Below are positions 1 through 7,602 of a stretch of 14,373 nucleotides of DNA, piece by piece (the stretch's first letter is position 1; the number at the start of each line of letters is the position of its first letter). The translations under genes were made by a program, and so were the position numbers. Under the pieces are notes generated by a model that made no database searches, had not been told where the DNA came from, and saw only the letters and a program-made list of their open reading frames with translations. This stretch comes from Lachnoclostridium sp. UBA1308 (lineage in GTDB: Bacteria > Bacillota > Clostridia > Lachnospirales > Lachnospiraceae), in contig DBTU01000004.1 of assembly GCA_002307215.1 (NCBI GenBank), positions 1-14,373 of the forward strand, written 5' to 3'.

Positions 1-117
1 GCGGCACTTGCTGAGCAGGCATTAATTACTTCATATAAGCCAATATACTTGCCACCCGAATTAGTTTCGGCCGAGGATTACGCATGCACTTACGTGTTCC
101 AGAGGCAATTGAGATAG
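1..117 (+). CDS. C-terminal tail of an unidentified gene (5' end outside window)
   Basis: Frame 1 is open from the first base to a TAG at 115-117 and encodes about 38 residues, beginning AALAEQALITSYKPIYLPPE and ending in Arg. Composition is protein-like, and a bidirectional terminator follows 66 bp later, as expected for a gene converging on bioY. The family cannot be identified from the tail. The last third (from 57) lies inside a sequence also found inverted at 8406-8433, so the end of this protein may have been supplied by a dispersed repeat. It could instead be chance open frame. Confidence 0.45.
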   Translation, partial: AALAEQALITSYKPIYLPPELVSAEDYACTYVFQRQLR

Positions 118-183
118 ATAATAAATGGTTTTTCCATAGTCCTTACAGACATAGCGCTTTTTTTAATGTTTTGTTTCCATCCA

Positions 184-235
184 AAAAGAGGCACTGTTAC
201 AGCATATTAATTTATGCTATAACAGTGCCTCTTTT
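184..235. terminator. Bidirectional intrinsic terminator between convergent genes
   Basis: A 23-nt arm at 184-206 pairs with 213-235 with a single mismatch and a 6-nt loop. The stem is GC-rich in the middle (GAGGCACTG) and flanked by A/T runs, giving a U-tract on both strands: TTTT then AATAG on plus, TTTTT then GG on minus. It sits downstream of bioY (minus) and of the left-edge plus-strand gene, so it can end both transcripts. Confidence 0.88.
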
Positions 236-308
236 AATAGTATTTTCATTCGTTGGTAAATCTTCAATTTCGCTAATTCGACACAATACTAGAATATTAT
301 GTACTTCA

Positions 309-884
309 CTAAATAATATGTTTTAAAACAGTTTTTCGCAACATAAGGCCTACAGATATAGCAAGAGCAATTTTCAACAGATCAAACGGGATATACGGAA
401 TGACGCAGAGAAAAAGAGCAGAATAAAAGCTGTTGTCTGTTACTATTGTAAACCATAAGGTTCCGAGCAGATAGCAGAGGAATAAGGATACCAGCATTCC
501 GATTGCTAACGCCAGCGCTTTATTAACCTTTATATATTTATAAAAGATAGCAGTAAGGAAGGCCATTAACGGATACGCCATAAGATAACCACCTGTAGGA
601 CCCACAAATTTCTCAGGACCGCTCCCAAAGTTAGAAAATACGGGAATTCCACATAATCCAATTAAAAGATAAGTTAAGGTAGCAAGGAAGGCATACCGGG
701 GAGCAAGTACAGCTCCGGTCAAAAATATTGTAAATAATGACAAAGTGAACGGAATCGGTTGTGTCGGAATTGCGAAGGGTGATAATACACAAATTACTGC
801 TGCAAACATTGCTGTAATGACAAGATCTATTACTTTAAAGTTGTATGTCGATTTTTTGTTAGTTGTCTTTATAGAATTGTCCAT
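309..884 (-). CDS. bioY: BioY, substrate-binding (S) component of an ECF biotin transporter
   Basis: This is a 191-residue, highly hydrophobic protein with about six membrane segments. It carries the BioY signature GLCGIPVF (about 76-83) followed by the glycine-rich GPTGGYL (95-101), which forms part of the biotin-binding region in the family. BioY captures biotin at the cytoplasmic membrane, usually working with the shared EcfA/A'/T energising module, which is not encoded here. The start at 884 is fixed by an in-frame stop a few codons upstream; its ribosome site is weak (AAGAAA just before ATG). It lies 39 bp downstream of birA on the same strand, so both are probably read from the BirA-controlled birA promoter. 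Length is normal for the family. Confidence 0.93.
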   Translation of the reverse strand: MDNSIKTTNKKSTYNFKVIDLVITAMFAAVICVLSPFAIPTQPIPFTLSLFTIFLTGAVLAPRYAFLATLTYLLIGLCGIPVFSNFGSGPEKFVGPTGGYLMAYPLMAFLTAIFYKYIKVNKALALAIGMLVSLFLCYLLGTLWFTIVTDNSFYSALFLCVIPYIPFDLLKIALAISVGLMLRKTVLKHII

Positions 885-923
885 TTTCTTATGTTTAGTA
901 ACAGGATGTTTATGGAAAATCTG

Positions 924-1937
924 TTACATATCCTTTCGTTTTTGTATTAATGAAACCGGCCTTACACTGACCTCGCCGGAATTTAGCGCCTCTTTTATTT
1001 TATTTTCATACTCAACAACGAGTCGAGCCTTATCATCGATAGAAATCGCTTTGGCGGGAAGGCTTTGGCTTCCCTTCAGGACAAGAATATCTTTCCCGAT
1101 TAAATAGGAACGCTTCCGGTATTCATCAAGATATTTTTTATCGGTTACAGAATTCATACAATCAGCAAGATGATTGAGTACCTGGGCAACAAGCTTTGAA
1201 GTTACCGGAATATGATCCGGTTTACCGGTAAATATTGATCCTGCAATATCTTGAATTTCATTCGGAAAATCTTTTGTCTCAATATTAATTCCAATTCCGA
1301 CAACAGCATATTCCAAAGATCCATTTTCAAAATTCAGGGAAGCTTCTGTAAGGATACCGCATACCTTTTTATCATGAATAAAGATATCATTGACCCATTT
1401 GATGGATGCTTCTTCACCGGTGATAGATTCAATAGCCTTCGCCACGGCAACTGCTGCAGCAGTTGTTATTAACAGCGAATTCTCAAGATCAAGCTTTGGT
1501 CTTAGGATAATGGAAAAATAAATTCCTGTGGAAGCAGGAGAATAGAAGACTCTACCCATCCGTCCACGTCCTTCGGTCTGTTCCCTGGCAACGATTACAG
1601 TACCTTCCTTTGCTCCCTTGGCTGCCATTTCCTTTGCTAAGGTATTGGTAGAGCTCACGCTATTGTATACCATAAGCTCAAACTCAGAAGCATTCCCGGA
1701 TAAAAACATAGTTATGCTTTCCTTCGATACAATATCATTATCAGACTGTAGGGTGTAACCCCTGTTTGTAACCGCACTAATGTTATAGCCATCCTTTTGT
1801 AAAGCCTTCATAGTCTTCCATATCGTACTGCGGGTTACAAAAAGTTCATTGGCAAGGCGCGCGCCATTCACCGTATTGCCTCTGTTTTCTTCCAGAATTT
1901 TTAATACCTGATGTTTAATTTCCAAAGCTTTCTCCAT
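924..1937 (-). CDS. birA: BirA, bifunctional biotin-[acetyl-CoA-carboxylase] ligase and biotin repressor
   Basis: The 337-residue product has the full class II BirA layout. An N-terminal winged helix-turn-helix (about 8-65, with RLANELFVTRSTIWKTMKAL) binds DNA. The central ligase domain has SSTN (95-98), the biotinoyl-AMP loop GRGRMGR (123-129), KWVND (180-184) and K-x-x-GILTE (191-198). A C-terminal SH3-like cap follows. It activates biotin with ATP, transfers it to the carboxyl carrier lysine, and with biotinyl-AMP bound should repress biotin genes. The operator at 1983-2014 indicates autoregulation, and bioY follows in the same operon. The ATG at 1937 has no clear ribosome site and a predicted leader of only about 17 nt. 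A TTG at codon 5 (1925) is preceded by GGAG at a 6-nt spacing and is an alternative start; either leaves the HTH intact. Confidence 0.95.
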   Translation of the reverse strand: MEKALEIKHQVLKILEENRGNTVNGARLANELFVTRSTIWKTMKALQKDGYNISAVTNRGYTLQSDNDIVSKESITMFLSGNASEFELMVYNSVSSTNTLAKEMAAKGAKEGTVIVAREQTEGRGRMGRVFYSPASTGIYFSIILRPKLDLENSLLITTAAAVAVAKAIESITGEEASIKWVNDIFIHDKKVCGILTEASLNFENGSLEYAVVGIGINIETKDFPNEIQDIAGSIFTGKPDHIPVTSKLVAQVLNHLADCMNSVTDKKYLDEYRKRSYLIGKDILVLKGSQSLPAKAISIDDKARLVVEYENKIKEALNSGEVSVRPVSLIQKRKDM

Positions 1938-1961
1938 TCATCATTTGCATTATGATTTCTT

Positions 1962-1989
1962 AGTATACCATAACAAAAATGATTGTCAA
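1962..1989 (-). promoter_or_regulatory. birA-bioY promoter
   Basis: Read on the minus strand, TTGACA (1989-1984) is followed by a 16-nt spacer and TATACT (1967-1962), a near-consensus vegetative promoter. Predicted start of transcription is near 1955, giving a very short leader before birA. The -35 hexamer lies inside the BirA operator. Confidence 0.8.
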
Positions 1990-2014
1990 CCCGTTGATTA
2001 CAAAGAGTCGACAA
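1983..2014 (-). promoter_or_regulatory. BirA operator (biotin repressor box)
   Basis: The plus strand reads TTGTCAACC (1983-1991), 14 nt, then AGTCGACAA (2006-2014). This matches the established BirA box architecture, TTGTnAACC - about 14-16 nt - GGTTnACAA, with a perfect left half and two mismatches in the right half. The outer arms extend to AAAATGATTGTC / GACAATCATTTT. The box covers the -35 of the birA promoter, so bound BirA should block RNA polymerase. Site identification is by consensus only. Confidence 0.75.
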
Positions 2015-2040
2015 TCATTTTGCTTGATTGTGTTTTAAAA

Positions 2041-2121
2041 TTACCGTTCAGCCTTCGAAGAGATGTATCCGGAATGGGAAACATCTCTTTCCCGGTCGTG
2101 TCACTATCCTTAATAGCCTGA
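2041..2121 (+). repeat. Dispersed palindromic element, copy 1 (short form, degenerate right end)
   Basis: It begins TTACCGTTCAGCCTTCGAAG and shares the block AGAGATGTATCCGGA-TGGGAAA with the three other copies. Its right half has CATCTCTTTCCCGGTCGTGTCACTAT, close to copy 3. The right terminal repeat is degraded (AGCCTGAAATG for AGGCTGAACTG). AAGAGATGT can pair with ACATCTCTT across the centre. It begins about 10 bp from the stop of the minus-strand zinc-ribbon gene and may act as its 3' hairpin, but no long U-tract follows. Confidence 0.75.
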
Positions 2122-2131
2122 AATGTTTCCC

Positions 2132-3097
2132 TTATTCGGCTTCATTATGAAAGAAGGTATTGCTACAAAACTCATCAATTAATCGATCAAGATAAGCAAG
2201 ATTCTGATGACCGAATTTTTGAATCAGCAATTCCTTGATATAATCAACACTGCAAATATAATTAGCTTCTTCTGATATATTATCATTATGAATGGAAGCG
2301 AGAACATCTTTGTTTACATTTTCTTTCAGCCAGAGATTGATGTCTCTGGTTAACAGATTTTCTGTATCAATTTCAGAACGTACTTTCTTTGCACTTTTAT
2401 TGGTAATATAGCCTATTATGATAAAGGCTAGAAATAATGCACCCATTACCAGATTAGGAAGTAATCCATTTAAAAATGTAAATATTTTCGCGACATTTAA
2501 TATTACAAAAACTACACCGGCGATACCAAATATAAGAAACATCCCAACTGTACTAGCCAAATCCTTATATTGGTCAGCTTTCATAACATAAACAGAAGAT
2601 TCGTTGCCGTGGTACCCGGAGACTTCATCACTGGGTTCCTCTTCGTTATATTCGTCCTCCCCATCGGAGGCTTCGTCATGTTCATACTCAGATTCATCCT
2701 CTTGGTTGTCAGACAAATCATCATATGGCTGATCGGTTTCTTCTTCGGAATTCTCCCCTGTCATCTCTTTCTCAGAAGACTTCTTATGTTTTTCTTGTAA
2801 CGTACGTTCTGCTTCAACAATATAGAAGGCATCATAAAGCTTACGAGCATCTTTTTCTGCCTCCGGTGGTATGGAGAGCATGTATAATTGATATTCCTCA
2901 TCATAACTTACTTCACACGGTAGTCCGGAATATTCAAAGAAACTGGCTAGTTTCTCTGTGATTTGCTGATTCTCCGACTGAAAAAAGGGCTCCATTTCAT
3001 AGGCTTCATCAAGATTATCAACAAGTGCAATTTTACAATCTTTACATTCGGTAAAGCCTTCACGATACTCGGTTTTACATTGTGGACACCAGGGCAT
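2132..3097 (-). CDS. Zinc-ribbon / DUF2007-like protein with acidic linker and two membrane segments, function unknown
   Basis: This 321-residue protein opens with a zinc ribbon whose ligands are visible as CPQC (4-7) and CKDC (18-21). Residues about 35-95 (EPFFQSENQQITEKLASFFE onward) resemble the small alpha/beta DUF2007 'signal transducing' fold. A strongly acidic, low-complexity stretch rich in Glu/Asp covers about 105-165. Two hydrophobic segments follow (VGMFLIFGIAGVVFVILNVA and LLPNLVMGALFLAFIIIGYI), then a cytoplasmic-like helical tail of about 90 residues. The ATG is preceded by GGAG at 8 nt. It lies downstream of tyrS on the same strand across a T-rich gap. I do not recognise a characterised homologue; a membrane-tethered sensor or scaffold is only a guess from the layout. 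Confidence 0.85.
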   Translation of the reverse strand: MPWCPQCKTEYREGFTECKDCKIALVDNLDEAYEMEPFFQSENQQITEKLASFFEYSGLPCEVSYDEEYQLYMLSIPPEAEKDARKLYDAFYIVEAERTLQEKHKKSSEKEMTGENSEEETDQPYDDLSDNQEDESEYEHDEASDGEDEYNEEEPSDEVSGYHGNESSVYVMKADQYKDLASTVGMFLIFGIAGVVFVILNVAKIFTFLNGLLPNLVMGALFLAFIIIGYITNKSAKKVRSEIDTENLLTRDINLWLKENVNKDVLASIHNDNISEEANYICSVDYIKELLIQKFGHQNLAYLDRLIDEFCSNTFFHNEAE

Positions 3098-3317
3098 ATT
3101 CTCAACTCCAATCTTATTGTTTTTTCTGCTTTTTGAGTTCTGTTACTATTTATTTAATTAAAAATGCTATTTATTTAGCTCTTAAATGCTGCTTGATTAG
3201 TTATAAATACTTTCTACTTGGTTTAAATGTTGTTTTTTGTTATTATTTCACTTTTTGCTATTTTTTACAATATTATTTTTTGTTGATTTATATTACATCA
3301 AAGTAAATGTATCATTG

Positions 3318-4547
3318 TTATTGAATATTAAAACGGTGAAATGCCTTTTTACCTTTTTTGACTAATATGGCGCCATCGGAATCTAAATCAGCACTTGTTA
3401 ATACCTTATCAAAATCCTCGATTTTGACATCATTAACGGTTACGCCGCCTTGTTGAATTGTACGTCTTGCATCGGAGCGGGATATTGCCAGTTTTGCTTC
3501 ACACATTAAGGATATCAAGTCGATACCTTCTGAATAACGAGAAGCAGGATAGGAGGTAGTAGGTATATCCTCGGACTTCATTCCACCACCGAATAATGAT
3601 TTGGCCGCTTCTTTCGCTTTTTCAGCTTCTTCTTCACCATGCACAATTTTGGTGATTTCGAAGGCAAGAACTTCTTTCGCATGATTGATTTCAGCATCCT
3701 TTAGTGCACCGAGTCTTCTGACCTCGTCCATCGGAAGAAACGTCAGTAGTCCTAAACATTCCTCAACCTTAACATCCTCGATATTCCTCCAATACTGATA
3801 GAATTCATAAGGGCTCGTTTTATTTGAATCCAACCAGACTGCACCCTTCATGGTTTTTCCCATCTTGATGCCATCACTGGTGGTAAGAAGCTTAAATGTA
3901 AGACCAAACGCAGGCTTTTGCTCCTTACGTCGTATCAAATCAACGCCACCAAGAATGTTGGACCATTGATCATTACCACCAAGCTGTAAGGAACAGCCAT
4001 AAAGCTTATTCAGTTTCCAGAAGTCATAGGACTGCATCAGCATATAATTAAATTCGAAGAAGGTAAGTCCCTTCTCCATGCGCTGTTTATAACAATCTGC
4101 GGTAAGCATTTTATTAACTGAGAAATGAATACCTATTTCCCTTAAGAATTCAACGTAATTTAAATCCAGAAGCCAGTCAGCGTTATTCGCAAGAAGAGCC
4201 TTTCCATCGTTAAAATCAATAAATTTAGAGAGTTGGCTTTGGAAACAGTCTGCATTATGCTGAATGGTTTCCATTGTCATTAGTGTTCGCATATCAGATT
4301 TACCGGTAGGATCACCGATCATTGTTGTACCGCCGCCGAGTAAGGCAATCGGTTTGTGACCGGCCTTTTGCATATGCATCATTGCCATAACGGTGAGAAA
4401 GTGTCCTGCGGTTAAGCTGTCGGCAGTTGCATCAAAGCCTATATAAAAGGTAACGGATTCCTTTCCTAATATTTCACGGATTTCATCATGGGTTGACTGT
4501 TCAATAAACCCTCGTTCCTTAAGTATGTCATAAACATTGGCAGACAT
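3318..4547 (-). CDS. tyrS: Tyrosyl-tRNA synthetase
   Basis: The 409-residue class I synthetase charges tRNA-Tyr with tyrosine in the cytoplasm. The Rossmann-fold motifs are visible: YIGFDATADSLTAGHFLT (35-52), where GHFLT replaces the textbook HIGH, the glycine loop GGGTTMIGDPTGKS (71-84), and KMGKT (228-232) as the KMSKS loop, a common variant in this subfamily. QLGGNDQWSNI is the tyrosine-site segment. An S4-type RNA-binding domain (about 344-405, with LAISRSDARRTIQQGGVTVN) closes the protein. The start has an excellent ribosome site (AAGGAGG, 6 nt). No T-box leader is present, and no obvious terminator lies between its stop and the zinc-ribbon gene. Confidence 0.96.
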   Translation of the reverse strand: MSANVYDILKERGFIEQSTHDEIREILGKESVTFYIGFDATADSLTAGHFLTVMAMMHMQKAGHKPIALLGGGTTMIGDPTGKSDMRTLMTMETIQHNADCFQSQLSKFIDFNDGKALLANNADWLLDLNYVEFLREIGIHFSVNKMLTADCYKQRMEKGLTFFEFNYMLMQSYDFWKLNKLYGCSLQLGGNDQWSNILGGVDLIRRKEQKPAFGLTFKLLTTSDGIKMGKTMKGAVWLDSNKTSPYEFYQYWRNIEDVKVEECLGLLTFLPMDEVRRLGALKDAEINHAKEVLAFEITKIVHGEEEAEKAKEAAKSLFGGGMKSEDIPTTSYPASRYSEGIDLISLMCEAKLAISRSDARRTIQQGGVTVNDVKIEDFDKVLTSADLDSDGAILVKKGKKAFHRFNIQ

Positions 4548-4592
4548 GGTATTCCTCCTTATATTTAAAGTATATCCTTTATAACTAAAGAC

Positions 4593-4621
4593 ATTATAAA
4601 TGAAAACAATGGATATTTCAA
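4593..4621 (-). promoter_or_regulatory. tyrS promoter
   Basis: On the minus strand TTGAAA (4621-4616), a 17-nt spacer and a perfect TATAAT (4598-4593) form a near-consensus promoter. Transcription should begin near 4586, leaving a leader of about 40 nt. That is too short for a T-box riboswitch and argues for constitutive expression from this promoter. Confidence 0.7.
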
Positions 4622-4662
4622 TGAAAAATGATATTCACTCAATTTTGTGGTTACAGTGCCGG

Positions 4663-4750
4663 TTACAGTTCAGCCTGGCAAGGATTGTGATAAGACCGGG
4701 AAATCATTTTTTCCCAGTCCGGATACATCTCTTTGAAGGCTGAACTGTAG
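4663..4750 (-). repeat. Dispersed palindromic element, copy 2 (short form, inverted)
   Basis: Terminal inverted repeats TTACAGTTCAGCCT (4663-4676) and AGGCTGAACTGTAG (4737-4750) enclose 88 bp. Read on the minus strand it contains TTCAAAGAGATGTATCCGGA followed by CTGGGAAAAAATGATTTCCC, the family core. This copy is a clean 'empty' form, with TGATTTCCCGG where copies 3 and 4 carry an extra module. It sits between the divergent tyrS and kdpD promoters. A partial duplicate of the end (TTACAGTGCC) lies just outside at 4651. Confidence 0.88.
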
Positions 4751-4793
4751 CTTTACGTAAATTTTCAAACTTTTTTACCTTAAAACTTGATAT

Positions 4794-4799
4794 TATAAT
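4794..4799 (+). promoter_or_regulatory. Candidate -10 element for kdpDE
   Basis: A perfect TATAAT lies 59 bp before the kdpD start. The region 17 bp upstream is only a T-run (TTTTTTAC), so the -35 is poor, which would suit an activated or weak promoter. The call rests on the -10 alone. Confidence 0.4.
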
Positions 4800-4857
4800 G
4801 CGTTTTGCTTAAAATAGAGGAAAGTGAGAAAGAAACCGAGCGCGGGAGGTGAGTACT

Positions 4858-7482
4858 TTGGAGGAAATGAATAGAGGACGTTTAAAGATATTCTTTGGAT
4901 ACGCTCCGGGTGTAGGAAAGACATATGCAATGTTGGATGACGCCCAAGAGCAATTTCAAAATGGAGTTGATGTAATCGCAGGTTATCTGAAACCTTCGAC
5001 AAGTTCGGAGACACTCGAGCTTTTAGGAAGAATTCTGGTATTACCGAATAAAACGATTGAAACCGAGAACAAGAAGTATTATGAATTTGATCTTGACGGC
5101 GCATTAAAAAGAAAACCAAAGTTAATTCTTATAGATGATCTTGCTCATTCAAATGCAATCGGTGTTCGTAACAAAAAGAGATATCAAGATATTGAGGAAT
5201 TATTAAATTCAGGAATTGACGTATATACAACGGTGAATGTACAAAATATCGAGAGTCTGAATGATATAGTCCAGGTGATTACCCATGTCTCTGAGCTTGA
5301 GACTGTTCCCGACTATATCTTTGATCGTGCAGATAAAGTGAAATTAATCGATATAGAGCCGGATGAACTTCTTCGCCGTCTGGAGAATGGCAAGCTGAAA
5401 TGGATTTATGATGAAAATACTTCCATTGATTTTCTTTCAAAGGAAAATCTGCGCCTGCTACGCGAAGTAGCCATGAGAAAAGCAGCCGATCGTATCAGTC
5501 ATAATAATCAAAACGAAGGCTCACTGTCAGATAAGACAACAAATACAAAACTTTTAGTCTGTATCAGCAGCTCACCGTCCTCAGCTCGGTGTATTAGGTG
5601 GACCGCGAGAACAGCTGAGGCATTTCATGCGCCATGGGTCGCTGTTTATGTTGATAATCGTGATAATGATATATTATCGGAAGAAGGGAAAAAATGCCTT
5701 CAAAATAATGTAGAACTTGCGGAGCAGTTAGGTGCGGAAATTACTACTTTGAATGGGTCTGATATCGCTACCACGGTAACACAATATGCAAAGCTTTCCG
5801 GTATCACTAATATTGTAATAGGTAAAAGCAAAAACAAAAAAACCTTTATTAGTATGTTTGAAATGGATCTGGAGGATAAGCTGATCTCCCTACTGAATAA
5901 TACAGAGATACATATCATCCCCGATATATCCAATCACAAGACCTATAAAGGGTCTAAGAAAATCATGTCAGGAAAGAAGACTTCCTTTTCGTTAAAAGAT
6001 TCTCTGAGAACAATCGAAATTTTATTAATGGCCACCCTAATTTCAGTTATATTATTTCATGTTGGTTTCAAAAATCAGAATATCATTATGCTGTATATTC
6101 TCACCATTCTTATTATATCAAGAATAACGAGTGGCTATCAATACGGCGTAATCAGTTCACTTCTTTGTGTGTTGATTGATAACTACTTATTTATTGAACC
6201 GCGTTATACACTCAATGTCCTTCAAAAAGACTATCTGATCACATTATTTGTTATGCTTTTAACCTCCCTGTTTATGAGTACAATGACTGTTAGAATAAAA
6301 TCAAAGGTTGAGTTAGCACAAGATAGGGAACAGAGAACCGAAGTGCTCTATGAGATTAATAAGAAGCTTCTGGTAACCAGAGGTCTTGATAAGATTGTAG
6401 AGCTTACGAACGAGTATATCGTTAAGATATTTGAACAATCTGTTATCTTTTATACAAGTGATCCGAATAACGGAGCTACAGGAATTCTGAAGCTTGCAGA
6501 GAAAGATCAGGATGCCTCATTTTTATTATCGCCCAAGGAAAGTGAAGTTGCTCATTGGGTATTCATCAATCAAAAACGTGCCGGTGCCGGAACAGATACT
6601 TTTATGGAAGCAAAAGCCTTTTATATCCCTGTAATATTTCAGGGTGATGTTCTTGCAGTACTTGGAATAGCTACCCCGAACAAAATGAAAGTGGATCAGG
6701 GTAACCGATCCTTTTTAAGAAGAATAACCTCCCTGGTTGCCATGGCCTTGGAACGGCAAAGACTTTCCGATGAACAACGTGCGATTATGGTTGAAACGGA
6801 GAAAGAGAAGATGCGCAGTAACCTGTTGCGTGCCATCTCACATGATCTTCGCACCCCACTCACAGGAATTCTGGGTGCCAGCTCAGCTATTCTTGAAAGC
6901 AAGGGGACCTTAGATGATTCAACAAGGGACCAGCTGATTTTCCATATCAAAGAGGACTCTCAGTGGCTGATTAGAATGGTAGAAAATCTTCTTTCGGTAA
7001 CGAGAATTAATGAAGATACAGCAAATGTGACCAAGACACCTGAGGCCGCAGAAGAAATTGTTGCAACCGCTATCGCACGAATCAGAAAGAGATTTCCGGA
7101 TCAAAAAATAAGTGTATCCGTACCGGAGGAGCTGCTGATGGTGCCGATGGATGCGACTCTGATTGAGCAGGTTATCATAAATCTGATTGAAAATGCAATC
7201 AAGCATTCCGGAGAGACAGCCATTGAGGTAATCTTAAAAAAGGATGGTAATTATGCTGTCTTTGAAGTAAGTGACAACGGGGAAGGCATTCCGGATCAGG
7301 ATTTTCCTTATTTATTTGAATCCTATATACCGAATGGAAAACGTACCTCGGATAGTTCGAGAGGAATGGGAATAGGGCTTTCTATCTGTATGTCAATCGT
7401 GAAGGCACATCAGGGAAAGATGGAAGCCTGCAACAGTGCGGATAAGGGTGCTGTTTTTAGCTTTACATTACCTTTATTATAA
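4858..7482 (+). CDS. kdpD: KdpD, membrane sensor histidine kinase (K+/osmotic stress)
   Basis: Domain order matches full-length KdpD (about 874 residues). The N-terminal KdpD ATPase-like domain has Walker A GYAPGVGKTYAML (K21) and Walker B LILIDDLAHSN (D93/D94). A universal stress protein domain (about 230-365) carries S237-S-S239, 20 residues, then WVAVY (260-264). Four DUF4118 transmembrane helices (about 383-480), a GAF-like domain (about 500-640), HisKA with SHDLRTPLTG (H662), and HATPase boxes NLIENAIKHS, DNGEGIP and GMGIGLSI follow. It should phosphorylate KdpE in response to low K+ or loss of turgor. I place the start at TTG 4858, because GGAGGTGA at 4845-4852, a perfect match to the 16S anti-SD, stands 5 nt before it. 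GTG 4849 would begin inside that site and ATG 4867 is too far from it. No kdpFABC lies nearby. Confidence 0.95.
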   Translation: MEEMNRGRLKIFFGYAPGVGKTYAMLDDAQEQFQNGVDVIAGYLKPSTSSETLELLGRILVLPNKTIETENKKYYEFDLDGALKRKPKLILIDDLAHSNAIGVRNKKRYQDIEELLNSGIDVYTTVNVQNIESLNDIVQVITHVSELETVPDYIFDRADKVKLIDIEPDELLRRLENGKLKWIYDENTSIDFLSKENLRLLREVAMRKAADRISHNNQNEGSLSDKTTNTKLLVCISSSPSSARCIRWTARTAEAFHAPWVAVYVDNRDNDILSEEGKKCLQNNVELAEQLGAEITTLNGSDIATTVTQYAKLSGITNIVIGKSKNKKTFISMFEMDLEDKLISLLNNTEIHIIPDISNHKTYKGSKKIMSGKKTSFSLKDSLRTIEILLMATLISVILFHVGFKNQNIIMLYILTILIISRITSGYQYGVISSLLCVLIDNYLFIEPRYTLNVLQKDYLITLFVMLLTSLFMSTMTVRIKSKVELAQDREQRTEVLYEINKKLLVTRGLDKIVELTNEYIVKIFEQSVIFYTSDPNNGATGILKLAEKDQDASFLLSPKESEVAHWVFINQKRAGAGTDTFMEAKAFYIPVIFQGDVLAVLGIATPNKMKVDQGNRSFLRRITSLVAMALERQRLSDEQRAIMVETEKEKMRSNLLRAISHDLRTPLTGILGASSAILESKGTLDDSTRDQLIFHIKEDSQWLIRMVENLLSVTRINEDTANVTKTPEAAEEIVATAIARIRKRFPDQKISVSVPEELLMVPMDATLIEQVIINLIENAIKHSGETAIEVILKKDGNYAVFEVSDNGEGIPDQDFPYLFESYIPNGKRTSDSSRGMGIGLSICMSIVKAHQGKMEACNSADKGAVFSFTLPLL

Positions 7483-7602
7483 GTAATTTAAGTACTAACA
7501 TTTATTAATGGTATTCATGACACATCTTGGAAGCATTCGCACAGCAAATTTGTGTCTGCGGCTCAAAGTTTGCAGGCTATGAAGAAAGGCAAGGTTATTA
7601 GT

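Noticed and set aside
84..326. Open frame of 80 codons starting at the left edge
   Set aside because: It runs through the terminator hairpin and the end of bioY; its peptide is a translation of the hairpin arms and AT-rich spacer.
3082..3306. Possible small plus-strand membrane protein
   Set aside because: It is the T-rich spacer before the zinc-ribbon gene read as Phe/Leu/Tyr; there is no ribosome site and the composition alone explains the hydrophobicity.
4793..5119. Minus-strand open frame overlapping the start of kdpD
   Set aside because: It covers the well-supported kdpD Walker A region on the opposite strand and has no family features.
7552..7602. GTG start extending KdpE by 17 residues
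   Set aside because: No ribosome site, and the extension lies in a stretch sharing a 15-mer with intergenic sequence at 8394; ATG 7603 gives the family N-terminus.
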